From Triticum aestivum (Eukaryota > Streptophyta > Magnoliopsida > Poales > Poaceae): 64,000 nt of DNA. A program made the position numbers and the translations under genes. Within the stretch, counting starts at the first letter, position 1, and the number at the start of each line of letters is the position of its first letter. The DNA lies in contig NC_057801.1 of NCBI RefSeq assembly GCF_018294505.1, positions 840,976,807 to 841,040,806 on the forward strand. Reading direction: 5' to 3'. Under the pieces are notes generated by a model that ran no database searches, had not been told where the DNA came from, and saw nothing but the letters and a program-made list of their open reading frames with translations. Below are positions 12,209 to 21,700 of this stretch, piece after piece.

Positions 12209-12915
12209 ATGGCGCCGGGGTTCACCAAGTTTGATGTGGAGAAATTCGATGGCACGGTAACTCTGGTCTATGGCAGACAAGAGTCAAGAATCTTCTGGCG
12301 CAACAGGGAATCTTGAAGGGTTTGCAGAAGACGAAGCCGGCCAAGGTTGACAACGATGCGTGGGAGGATATGCAAGTGCAGGCGGCCGCTACCATACGGC
12401 TTTGTCTTGCGGATCAGGTCATGTATCATGTCATGAACGAAGATTCTTCTAAGGGAATTTGGGACAAGTTGGCAAATCGTTATATGTCCAAGTCAACGAC
12501 CAATAAGCTGTATTTGAAGCAAAAGTTCTATGGGATGAAGGGGTCGGACCTTGTGGAGCATGTGAATGCCTTTAATCAGTTGCACACAGATTTAGCTCGT
12601 CTGAATGTGAAGATTGAGGATGAGGATAAGGCACTACTTCTTCTTGTTTTGTTGCCACCGTCCTATGATTATTTGGTCATTACATTGACACATGGAAAGA
12701 CAACCATCAATTATGAGAAATTCACTGCAGCATTGCTTGGACATGAGTTGAGGAAGCAAAAGAATGCTACAGAGGAGAGTACTCAAGGTTTGGGGTTGGC
12801 AGTTAAAGGTTATCAACTCAGGAAGGGACAAGAGGCAGAGAAGAAAAAGAAGAAAAATGTGCAGTTCTACAGGTGCAAGGAGGGGATGCCCAAAACTGGA
12901 GGGTGGGTCAAGTGA
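12209..12915 (+). pseudogene. gag: Copia Gag (UBN2-type), frameshifted
   Basis: Starts ATG at 12209 (MAPGFTKFDVEKFDG) and is broken by a frameshift near 12258-12300, then stays open from about 12290 to the stop at 12915. The open part includes KGLQKTKPAKVDNDAWEDM, LADQVMYHVM and KLYLKQKFYGMK, typical of copia Gag proteins of the UBN2 family that form the nucleocapsid around element RNA. A basic lysine-rich tail (EAEKKKKKNVQFYRC) follows, where the CCHC zinc knuckle should be. Only its first Cys pair survives before the frame changes. Confidence 0.8.
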
Positions 12916-13351
12916 TAATGCGACTACTCGTGGTGATGACTCAGACAGCAATAGCGATGTTCTCGTAGTATCAAATAGGCGGTCAACAAAAATTGAAGCG
13001 TGGATATTGGATTCATCTTGCTCTTTTTATGCGATGCTTAACAAGGAGTGGTTCTCTTCATACAAGTCTGGTGAGTTTGGTTTAGCCTATGGGGGCGATG
13101 ACTTGGGTTATCGTGTTGCTGGAGTAGGTGACATCAAAATCAAGATGTTTGACGGAGTTGAGCTGATGCTTCGGGGAGTCGAGTATGTGCCAGGGCTAAG
13201 GAGGAATCTGATTTTGCTTGGTGTTCTTCATGATGGTTGTATGGAGTTCCGTTGTGATCGGGATAAGAAGACCATGAAAATCATGGAAGATGGGGTGACC
13301 ATGATGATAGGAGAGAGGACGGCTTCGCATCATTACAAGTTGCAAGGATGA
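12916..13351 (+). pseudogene. Copia protease/GAG-pre-integrase remnant
   Basis: The frame ending at 13351 carries WILDSSCSFYAM, the position of the retroviral-type aspartic protease site (normally DSGCS or DTGCS, here DSSCS, so the catalytic Gly is replaced). It continues through a GAG-pre-integrase-like segment (VEYVPGLRRNLILLG, ERTASHHYKLQG). It is out of frame with Gag. No integrase or polymerase follows before the 3' LTR, so the pol gene was deleted right after this point. Confidence 0.7.
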
Positions 13352-13538
13352 ACTATTGCAGGTGGAGCCATGGAGAGTGGAGCTGTAGGAGTAGCAGTGG
13401 AGTCCCAAGGTGGTGGCGGGTCTGGCCCGTCGGGTAGCTCTCAGTAAGCTACAAAGAAGACAACCCAAGTCCGGAGTAGATGGAGATTCGAGCATGGAAG
13501 ACTTCTAAGTGGTGGAGAATATTCGCCAAGTTGGAGTT

Positions 13539-13881
13539 TGTTATATTTTTGTCGAATATTATGTACACAAGGGGTTACGTGGACTTGGAGTTGTAATTGG
13601 TGTGGTTAGGTACGAGTCATGTAGGAGTCGGACACGTTGTATCCTAGGCCTCTTATATATCGAGAGGCACCACACATTGTAACCCATGATGACTTGATAG
13701 TAGCAGGTACGTGGGGGAGCCGACGACTTGTGCCGGCGCCCGAGTGGCCGATGTTGCGGTATCTTGGGGAGGAGCGCCCGTAGTCATGCCCCGGGAATGT
13801 AGCCATATCGGTGAACCTCGTTAACAAATATCGTGCCTCAGTGTGTCATCTATGATCTTGCATTAGCGTTTTATTCTAACA
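13539..13881 (+). repeat. 3' LTR of copia element 1
   Basis: Pairs with 9074-9415. Ends TTCTAACA followed by the duplicated target GAGAT (13882-13886). A purine-rich tract lies just upstream. Confidence 0.88.
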
Positions 13882-13977
13882 GAGATACTAAGCTGGCACC
13901 AAGTGTAGGACTTGAACCATGGTGGGTTGGTTCCATCATCACAAGGAATCTAACCATCTGAGTTACGTGTTAGAATT
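13882..13977 (-). repeat. SINE-like repeat, tRNA-related head part
   Basis: Continues the repeat cut at 9073. Read on the minus strand it gives GATGGTTAGATTCC (A-box-like) and GGTTCAAGTCC (B-box), the internal Pol III promoter of a tRNA-derived SINE. The match to 30390-30465 is clear over this stretch. Its end at 13973-13977 (TTACG) is the target duplication of the next copia element. Confidence 0.5.
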
Positions 13978-14183
13978 TGTGTGTATCTCTACAATGTAAT
14001 CTCAACCATCTTCTATCTCTCTCCCTCCCGTACCTGTTTAGGTCACCTTTTAACAACCGAATCCTGTCAATGACTAGCGATCGGTTTTCTCTTCTTGTAA
14101 GCCACGACCGGGCTGTTTTGCCTCGATCAATATAAACCAATGCGGCTCCTCATTGAGGAGTAGGAACGCTTCCCAATCTTACA
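13978..14183 (+). repeat. 5' LTR of copia element 2
   Basis: About 206 bp, TG...CA, with a TATA-like word (ATATAAACC near 14130). It is followed directly by the tRNA-Met primer-binding site at 14184-14196. Confidence 0.85.
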
Positions 14184-14259
14184 TGGTAATCAGAGCTACC
14201 TCTTCCCTACACATCTAGCCACAAAAACAAAACCCTAAAACCACATCAACATCGCCTCC

Positions 14260-15300
14260 ATGTCTTTGTCTACGGTTGTCGCCCTCAACTTTGGTGCGCC
14301 ACCATCCGAGAAGCTTGCAAGGGGAAACTACATCCTCTGCAAGATGCAGGTTCTCCCAGTCCTGCGAGGTGCACAGGTGATTGGGCTCTTGGACAACACC
14401 AATGCCGCTCCACCCAAGACCGTGGAGATCGCACGGGCAGATGAAACCACTGCCACGGCGCCGAATCCCCTATATGGACCTTGGATCGCCAAAGACCAGC
14501 AGGTTTTGTCATACTTATTCCATGTCACCAGAAATTCTTGCACATGTTGTTGGGAAGGGGTCCACCGTCGAGCTGTGGACAATGGTGACAACCCTCTTCG
14601 CCTCCCAGTCGCAGTCTTAGATCACAAACCTGAGGATTGCAATCACCAACACCAACAAGGGCAGCATGTCGAGCACTGCCTACATGGCGAAGATGAAAGG
14701 CCTTGGAAATGAGCTAGCAGATGCTGGTCGTTCGGTGTCAGATCCGGAGATGGTGGACTACATCCTCGAGGGCTAGATCGTGACTACAATTCCGAACTTG
14801 CGGCAGTTGGCGCTGTCAAGAACCACATCACGACGGATGACCTCTTCGCCCAAATCTCTACTTTCGACCAGAGGATGGAGATGCTTGGCGATTCTTATTC
14901 AGGAGGCTTCCACACTTCTGCAAATGTGACCTATAGAGGCCGTGGTCAAGCTCCTGAGAAACCTTACCGTGGGCGAGGTAGAAGTGGGCGCGGCCGTGGC
15001 GACCGACAGCCCTCTCCTACCAATGGAGGCGGCAACAGCTACAGAGGGCGCCCCCGACAGCAGCAGCAACAGCAAACACGTGACCAGCAACATGATTATC
15101 CTGAATGTCAGATCTGCTACAAGCATCATCCAGGAGGTGCACGTTCTTGCTGGTGGTGTTATGAATTGAATGATCAAGAACAAAAGGGGGCACATGCTGC
15201 CACCTATGGCGTAGATACCAACTGGTATGCCGATACTGGAGCCACAAATCACACTATAGGAGAACTTGACAAATTGACAATGCAGGAGAAGTACAATTGA
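14260..15300 (+). pseudogene. gag: Copia Gag-protease region, broken
   Basis: Starts at ATG 14260 (MSLSTVVALNFGAPPSEKL) and loses frame within 150 codons. A later frame (14875-15300) has a glycine/arginine-rich stretch (GRGRSGRGRGD), a glutamine run, a degenerate zinc knuckle (CQICYKHHPGG, with a later Cys pair), then NWYADTGATNHTIG, where DTGA is the aspartic protease site. A stop follows at 15298. Normal order is kept, but at least one frameshift separates the parts, so no working polyprotein can be made. Confidence 0.75.
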
Positions 15301-15383
15301 GGCGACTAAGTTCACACGGCGAGTGGTTCTGGTATGGAAATTACACATATTGGTAGTTCAACTGTTAATAATCCGGTAAAAAA

Positions 15384-16388
15384 TTGCACTTGAAAAATAT
15401 CTTGCATGTTCCTGAAGCATCGGAAAATCTTCTTCCCGTTCACCAATTCACTCTTGATAACAATGTTCTTATAGAATTATATCCATATTTTTTCTTGGTT
15501 AAGGACTTGGCCACGAGGAGAATCATTCTTAGAGGACGGTGCGTGCGAGGTCTCTACGCACTCATATCATCATCATCATCATCATCATGATCCAATAAAC
15601 AAGCATATGTCGTCACTAAGTCATCTTCAGCAAAGTGGCATAGTCGCTTGGGTCACCCATCTTAAGTTATTGTTAGATACGTTCTTAGTAAGAATAAACT
15701 CTCATATGAGTCTAGTGTTGAGTCAGTTTGCGATCCGTGTCAACATGAAAAAATTCATCAATTACCTTACCCTATTTCTACCAGTGTATCCACCGCTCCA
15801 TTGCAACTCATATTTTCAGATGTATGGGGGCCAGCCCCTACTTCAGTTGGTAGATTCTATTATGTAAGATTCATTGATGATTATAGTAAATTTACTTGGA
15901 TTTACTTGTTAAAGAAGCGATTTTATGTTTTCTAAGTTTTCATCAATTTTCAAAATCTTGTTAAACGCAAACTGGACTCTAAAATTATTGCCATGCAAAC
16001 CGACTGGGGTGGTGAGTATGAGAAGCTAAACTCTTTCTCTAAAAAACTTGGCATCTCGCATCATGTCTCTTGCCATTATGCTCACCAACAAAATGAATCT
16101 GCTGAAAGAAAGCACCGTCACATTGTTGATGTAGGACTAGCATTGCTAGCAAATACACCCATGCCACTCAAATTCTGGGATGAAGCCTTCTTAACTGCTG
16201 CATATCTTATTAACTTGCTTCCAAGCAAAGTCATCAAACTTGAAACACCCATCACACGACTTCTTGGTGTCACACCCAACTACACATCTCCCCGTATTTT
16301 TGATTGTGCATGTTGGCCAAATCTTAGACCCTACAACACATGCAAACTCGCATTTCGTTCAAAAAAAATGTGTTTTCTTATGCTATAG
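15384..16388 (+). pseudogene. Copia GAG-pre-integrase and integrase, broken
   Basis: 15384-15590 carries the GAG-pre-integrase segment (NILHVPEASENLLPVHQF). 15993-16388 carries the integrase core end (QTDWGGEYEKLNSF, HQQNESAERKHRHIVD), including the conserved Asp and Glu of the DDE core. The intervening HHCC part is frameshifted. A run of A at about 16362 marks another break. Confidence 0.75.
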
Positions 16389-16399
16389 CTCTATGCACA

Positions 16400-18742
16400 G
16401 AGGGGTAAAATGTCTAGATGTTCTCACTGGTAGGGTCTACATATCCAGAGATGTTGTCTTTGATGAATCCATGTTTCCTTTTGCATCTCTTCATCCCAAT
16501 GGTGATGCTCTCCTTCGCAAGGAAATTCTCCTTCTTCCACCAAATCTACAAAACTTTGATCACGGGGGAGACAATTGTACTAACCAGTATGATGATAATT
16601 CTGCTAGTCCGAGTTCTACTCTTATGCCTGTGCAGGTTCTTGGAGAAAATGGAGCTCAAAATGGTCAAAACCATGAAAATATAGCTCAAAATGATGTGAT
16701 ATTGCATTCTCTAGAAGAAGACGAACCTGGCGCAGATCATGAAGATGATTTGGCGGCGCCTACTACCCCTGCACGCCTTCAACTCTCGGATCGCACAAGA
16801 AAATCCTTCTCGGATCTCGTTCCAGGCGGCAACGGCCCATGTTCCTGGGAGGGCCACTCCCGCGCTGACCCGTCACCCGACAGCGGGACACGCTGCATGG
16901 TCGGCCCCTCCTCGTGTCCTGCGTGCATGCATCCGCGGGTGGGCAGCGGATCATCTGTGCCCGTGAGTCCTGCGGCTTCCAAGGCGTCCAGTGAAAGGGG
17001 GGCCACACCGAGTTCCACGAGATCTCCTGCGCCAGCGTCGGGCGGATCTCCTGCGCCAACACATGCAACATCATCAGGTGGATCTTCTGCGCCTACGAGT
17101 CCTATGCAACAAATAGTTCTCTCGCGAGCTATGACCAGGTTACGAAAAGTTATACATAATTCAAAAATAAGAACAGATGGTACTATACTATATGGCATGC
17201 TATGTATTTCAAGGGAACCAACAATATTGAATGATGCACTTGGTGTTCCTAGGTGGAAGAAAGCAATGGATGAGGAATACTCTGCACTAGTGAGGAACAA
17301 GACTTGGCATCTTGTGCCTCATCAAAGAGGTAAAAATATTATTGATTGCAAGTGGGTGTATAGAATTAAAAAGAAAGCAGATGGCTCCATTGATAGATAT
17401 AAGGCACGTCTAGTTGCAAAGGGCTTTAAACAACATTATGCTATAGACTATGAGGATACCTTTAGTCCTGTTGTAAAAGTTGCGACTATAAGACTTGTGC
17501 TAGCTATTGTTGTATCAGGGGATGGTGCTTAAGACAACTAGATGTACATAATGCGTTTTTACATGGTGTTCTGGCAGAGGAGATCTTCATGAGGCAGCCA
17601 CCAGGGTATGAGAGTAAGAAAACTCCACATTATGTGTGCAAGCTTGACAAAGCACTCTATGGCTTGAAATAAGCACCTAGAGGATGGTACTCCAGGTTGA
17701 GTTTGCAATTAAAATGTCTTAGCTTCATTGCTTCCAAAGCTGATACATCTCCGTTCATTTATAACAAGGCAAAAATAGTTATCTTCGTACTCACATATGT
17801 TGATGACATCGTAGTTGCAAGTTCATCACAAAGTGCTACTAATGCTCTTCTGCATGATTTGGGCTCAGAGTTTGCCTTGAAAGATTTAGGTGATTTGCAC
17901 TTCTTCCTAGGCATTGAAGTCAAGAAGACTCAAGATGGCATAGTATTAAACCAAGAGAAATAGGTCACTGAGCTTCTATCTCGCATGGGGATGAAAAATT
18001 GCAAGCCTGTACCTACACCTTTGTCCTCCTCAGAGAAACTCTCAGCATATGAAGGAGAGCCACTTCAGGAGGAAGATAGTACAAAGTATAGAAGTACCAT
18101 GGGAGGATTACAGTACTTGACTCTTACTCACCTAGATATCTCATTTGCTGTTAACAAGGTTTGTCAATATCTACATGCACGCACTACTGCATATTGGACA
18201 ACTGTCAAGAGAATTGTAAGATATGCTAAACATACTATGGGAATATGACTTCATTTTAGACGGTCCAATTTTCCTCTTGTGAGTGCATTCTCTGACGCTG
18301 ATTAGGCAGGTTGCAGTGATGATAGAAAATCAACTAGAGGCTTTGCAGTATTCTTTGGTCCTAATCTTGTTTCTTGGAGTCCTAGGAAATAGGCCACTGT
18401 GTCAAGGTCAAGTACAGAGGCTGAGTATAAATCTTTGGCTAATGCTACTGCAGAAATTATCTGGATTGAGTCACAACTAGATGAAATGGGAGTTAGGCAG
18501 AACCACATCTCATGTTTATGGTGTGATAACTTGGGAGCAACATATTTGTCTGCAAATCTAGTGTTCCATGCAAGAACCAAGCATATATAGATTGATTTTC
18601 ACTTCGTACGTGAAAGGGTTGCAGCAAAGAAAATTGAGATACGGTTCATTCCTTCTAAAGACCAAGTAGTGGATGGATTCACTAAGGCACTTCCAGCAAA
18701 ACCATTTGAAGAGTTCAAGAGGAAACTAAACATAGGATACTG
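16400..18742 (+). pseudogene. Copia reverse transcriptase and RNase H, multiple stops
   Basis: From about 17230 the RVT_2 domain is plain: [35 protein letters not shown], then after a frameshift near 17532 AFLHGVL, and [10 protein letters not shown] (the YVDD polymerase site) near 17800. RNase H follows (SRSSTEAEY near 18400, ARTKHI) and the tail ends GY-stop at 18742. In-frame stops occur near 17672, 17961, 18246, 18303, 18391 and 18588. Most fit C-to-T or G-to-A changes of Gln or Trp codons. 16400-17100 is a Ser/Pro-rich spacer. The element is dead. Confidence 0.85.
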
Positions 18743-18756
18743 AGATTAAGGGAAGG

Positions 18757-20288
18757 TGTTAGAATTTGTGTTTATCTCTACAATGTAATCTCAACCATGT
18801 TCTATCTCTCTCCCCCCCATACCTGTTTAGGTCACCTTGTAACAACCGAATCCTGTCAATGACTAGCGATCGGTTTCCTCTTCTTGTAAGCAAAGGCAGG
18901 GCTGTTTTGCCTCGGTCAATATAAACCAACGCGACTCCTCATCGAGGAGTAGAACGTTTCGTCAAAACCGGGGTGGTGGTCTTTTACCCCCCGACCCCCG
19001 TGCCGCCCGTCCAGGGCGTCTCGGGGGCGAAACCCTAGATCCCCGCGGAGTCCCCCCCTTCCCGTCTCCCACCCCTCACCGCCGCCTGAGGCCACCGCCG
19101 GGCAAGCCCGGGGCGCCGCCGAGGAAGGTGGCGGCAGGGCATCTGCTGCTCTGCTTTTCGTAGGGAGCCACGAGATCTGGGGCAGCGGCCTCGGCTGGAG
19201 TGGCGCCACCGGCTCTGCGGCGAGCGGTGGCGCGGGCGTGGTGGTGGTGTCCCTGGCCGCGAGGGCGGTGGGGATCCGTTGGGCGTGGACCTCACGCGGT
19301 CCTAGCGTCCGGCGGCACTAGATCTGGCGTCCCCTGCTTTCTCCGACGTGGTGCGATCCCTCCCCTCTGGGACTGGGTCGGCGTTCTTCCTCGATCTTCG
19401 GTCTCTGTGTGGCGGGTGGGTTGGTGGTGTGGAGCCAGACCAGGAGAAATCCATGGCCGGCCATGGCTGGCCGTGACGGCGGCGGCGCCCGAGGGCACCG
19501 TTCTTCCTCCTTGGAGGCGTTTGTCAGGTCTGACTCCCTCCACCCACCTTCCTCTAGCCTCCCGGGTGAAAGCCCTAACCTCGGTGGGCGGCGGCGGCGC
19601 TCCCGCGTCGTTCTCCTTCTTGAAGGCGCCGCCTTTGGGAGCTGTTTGGTTGTTGTGCGCTGTTGGGGTGCATTCGTCGTCGTCAGTGGTGTGTCCTCTT
19701 CGTCCAAGCTTGGTGCTATCCCTCCTCTGCGGCCGGGCCAGGGGCCATTCTGCTTGAGGGAAGCTTTGGCGGCTCGTCGGGAGTGCGGGGATCCTCTCTA
19801 TGTGGCCATCCTCCGGCGGCATCCATTCTAGTTCTAGGTGGAACATTCTATCTTCCGACGGTTCGGCGCCTTTCGAGCCAGGCGAGGAGGTTGTGGCCTT
19901 CTTCGCAGATGGAATTGGATGGCTGTGCCGTGCCTGGGTCCATAGTTGTTTGGTGACCACACTCCGTGGTGATGCCGTTCATCTCCTTCTCCTCAGTGTC
20001 ATCTTGGTCCTAGCTCCCTGGTGCTTCGCTCTCAGAGGAGGGCCTCGATGTCTGCAGCTGTGTGCTTATCTGTTTTATCTTCTAGCTTGTAGCTTTGAGG
20101 CTAGTTAGCTGCTTACCAGCGTCTATGTATCTTACCGTGTTGTTTTTCTTTCTTTGGTTCTTGTGATCTGTAATCCTAGCCGGTTGATGGTTTTGTTAAT
20201 TCAAAGCCGGGCTAGGCTCGAGCCCCATCTCGGGCTTGGTTGATGCCTTTTCTCTAAAAAAAGGAGTAGAACACTTCCCAATCTTACA
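18757..20288 (+). repeat. 3' LTR of copia element 2, interrupted
   Basis: 18757-18955 matches the 5' LTR up to GAGGAGTAGAAC. The last part resumes at 20263. Between them is a poly(A)-tailed insertion. A polypurine tract (AAGGGAAGG) precedes the LTR. Confidence 0.85.
18956..20262 (+). mobile_element. Poly(A)-tailed insertion (LINE-derived, non-autonomous)
   Basis: A 1307-bp insertion bounded by a perfect 10-bp duplication GGAGTAGAAC (18946-18955 and 20263-20272) and ending TTTTCTCTAAAAAAA. Variable-length target duplication plus a 3' A tail is the mark of target-primed reverse transcription, so this moved by a LINE machinery. The first 900 bp are GC-rich, with long open frames on both strands that look like composition artefacts. 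The last 150 bp (GCCGGGCTAGGCTCGAGCC) resemble a LINE 3' end. No endonuclease or reverse transcriptase is present: either an internally deleted LINE (5' end joined to 3' end) or a retroposed transcript. Confidence 0.7.
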
Positions 20289-20490
20289 TTATGCTCAGTT
20301 CGCCAGATAAGAACATTTCGGTGTTGAGGTCTTAATTACATGATACATTACAACAAAATTATAGTATAGTAACTAATTAACCATGAGAAGCATCGTCACA
20401 AACCATAGACTATACACGCATGAGAGTCGCAAATGTGTTGACGCACACAATGCTCCAACATGATCAAAAGAAGCTCCAACATGCAATTTT
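20289..20490 (+). repeat. Duplicated segment Y, copy A
   Basis: After the copia target site, about 200 bp (TTAATTACATGATAC, ACTAATTAACCATGAGAAGC, then the word ATGATCAAAAGAAG) match the DNA on both sides of the CACTA element at 30550 (30466-30549 and 33119-33230). This copy lacks the CACTA element and so shows the pre-insertion state. Confidence 0.6.
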
Positions 20491-20494
20491 TCCC

Positions 20495-20685
20495 GACCTA
20501 CCACGTCTACGTGTGGGGCGTCTTCTTCTCCTCGAAGAAATATCAGCCGTCAATTCGAAGATCCACGGAGCGTGCCAACATTTGGTTTGTTTGTCAGCTG
20601 GCACGTCCGGCCCTACGGCTGGCTTGGAATCTCTCTCGCCCGTTCACGTCACGGTCACCAGCGTACTGCGTAATTTAAACGGAAA
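20495..20685 (+). repeat. Duplicated legumain upstream segment X, copy A
   Basis: About 185 bp match 29600-29765, the region just upstream of the legumain coding start: shared words include AAATATCGGCCGTCAATTCG-like, CGGCCCTACGGCTGGCTTGG and ACTGCGTAATT. Small insertions separate the copies. It carries no legumain coding sequence, so it is a promoter-region copy only. It follows segment Y here, while near the gene the order is X then Y. Confidence 0.65.
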
Positions 20686-20855
20686 CGATAACTGCCGAAC
20701 ATGCCATGTTCGGTGCTCTCTTCCCGAACGCATTTCTCGTCGTTGGATCGAGGGGCGTGAATCTTACAGATGCAGAGGGGACAGGTCAGCAAATCATAGT
20801 GGTTCGGGATGAAGACGGAAAAAAAATTATATGAGACCAGGTCTTATATAAACCA

Positions 20856-20999
20856 GGTGAGACCCGCCCTGATGGATGACATGTGGCATTCACAAATCAC
20901 AAAGCATCTAATCTCCCCCCCCCCTGATTTCAGGTGAAGGGTGGGATAGATGCTTTGTGATTTGTGAATGTCACGTGTCATCCATCAGGATGGGTCACC
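20856..20999. mobile_element. MITE-like inverted repeat, 144 bp
   Basis: The left arm (GGTGAGACCCGCCCTGATGG onward, about 55 bp) is inverted at the right (ending CCATCAGGATGGGTCACC), around a C-rich centre. Arms include CACAAATCACAAAGCATCTA and its complement. The structure is that of a foldback MITE. I could not fix the target duplication or the superfamily. Confidence 0.6.
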
Positions 21000-21700
21000 A
21001 CAAACGCTTTTTCTCCATGCCGCACTCTCTTCCTCTTCCTTGTCCATTCATCCTACCTCACCCGCACCACGCCTCCTCAACCCCAATAGCGAGGCATAGC
21101 CGCTCGCCGGAGCTCCCCTCGAGCTCCCGAGCCAAGGAAGCCATGGTCGTTGGCCCTCTGCATCGTCGACGGATCTCTGGCGCCTCCCCAATCCTCCACC
21201 GCGAACAGATCTCCCGTGCGCCATCGCCGGTCCACGTCCGGGGAGGTGAGCTTCGCGCCGGCCCAATCGGCGGCGCTCTGCCGCGATGCCCGGCGGACGA
21301 GGTAGCGCCCACCTGAGCAAAGCTGCTATTTACCAGCGGTGAGGCTGATCCACACATCTCCCGTGCGCCATCGCCGGCCCACGTCCGGGGAGAAGAGCTT
21401 CGCGCCGGTCTAAGCGGCGGCGCCCTGCGCGAGGCTGGGTGGGCGAGGTCGTGCCGACCTGAGCAAAGCTGTTGCTGGCCTGTGGTGAGGCTGATCCATT
21501 CCGGCCTCGCCGACCTCACACACGCCTTCCGCCGCGTCGCCCGGGGCCAGGCTGGCTCCCGACGCGTCTTCCTCTGTCTCACCGCCGCCTCCCTACTCGG
21601 CAGGCTCACTCGCGAAGCACCCCCCCTCCCCCGTGTGCTATCTCTGGATCCCTTCTTTTTCACTGTACTTTTGAATTTTGATTTTCTGTCTTTAGATAGC
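21000..21700 (+). repeat. GC-rich block with a 147-bp tandem duplication
   Basis: The segment starting at 21207 (AGATCTCCCGTGCGCCATCG) recurs at 21354 with the same downstream words (CACGTCCGGGGAG, CTTCGCGCCGG, CCTGAGCAAAGCTG, GTGAGGCTGATCCA), giving two copies with a 147-bp period up to about 21500. Open frames cross it on both strands but none shows a known domain. The block continues GC-rich to 21640 and then changes abruptly to AT-rich DNA. It may be captured gene sequence within a larger unrecognised transposon. Confidence 0.55.

Larger units (their letters stand above)
9074..13881 (+). mobile_element. Copia-type LTR retrotransposon, nearly complete ends, internally deleted
   Basis: Two closely similar direct LTRs (9074-9415 and 13539-13881, about 342 bp, TG...CA) flank an internal region and are bordered by a perfect 5-bp target duplication GAGAT. 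Directly after the 5' LTR, TGGTATCATGAGC is a primer-binding site of initiator tRNA-Met type. A purine-rich tract (GTGGTGGAG) lies just before the 3' LTR. Inside are a copia Gag and a piece of protease/GAG-pre-integrase, but no integrase, reverse transcriptase or RNase H, so it is non-autonomous or deleted. A Harbinger-type transposon (10261-11848) sits between PBS and Gag. The element landed inside a SINE-like repeat. Confidence 0.88.
13978..20288 (+). mobile_element. Copia LTR retrotransposon 2, decayed, with split 3' LTR
   Basis: The 5' LTR is 13978-14183. The 3' LTR starts at 18757 and, after a 1.3 kb insertion (18956-20262), finishes at 20288. Both begin TGTTAGAATTTGTG and end AATCTTACA. 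The target duplication is TTACG (13973-13977) and TTATG (20289-20293), one C-to-T change apart. The PBS TGGTAATCAGAGC follows the 5' LTR at once. Gag, protease, integrase, reverse transcriptase and RNase H occur in normal copia order but with many stops and frameshifts. It lies next to the SINE-like sequence and beyond copia element 1. Confidence 0.88.

Noticed and set aside
19200..19960. Long frames on both strands (185 and 222 codons)
   Set aside because: They overlap on opposite strands within the GC-rich part of the poly(A)-tailed insertion. No domain; composition artefact.
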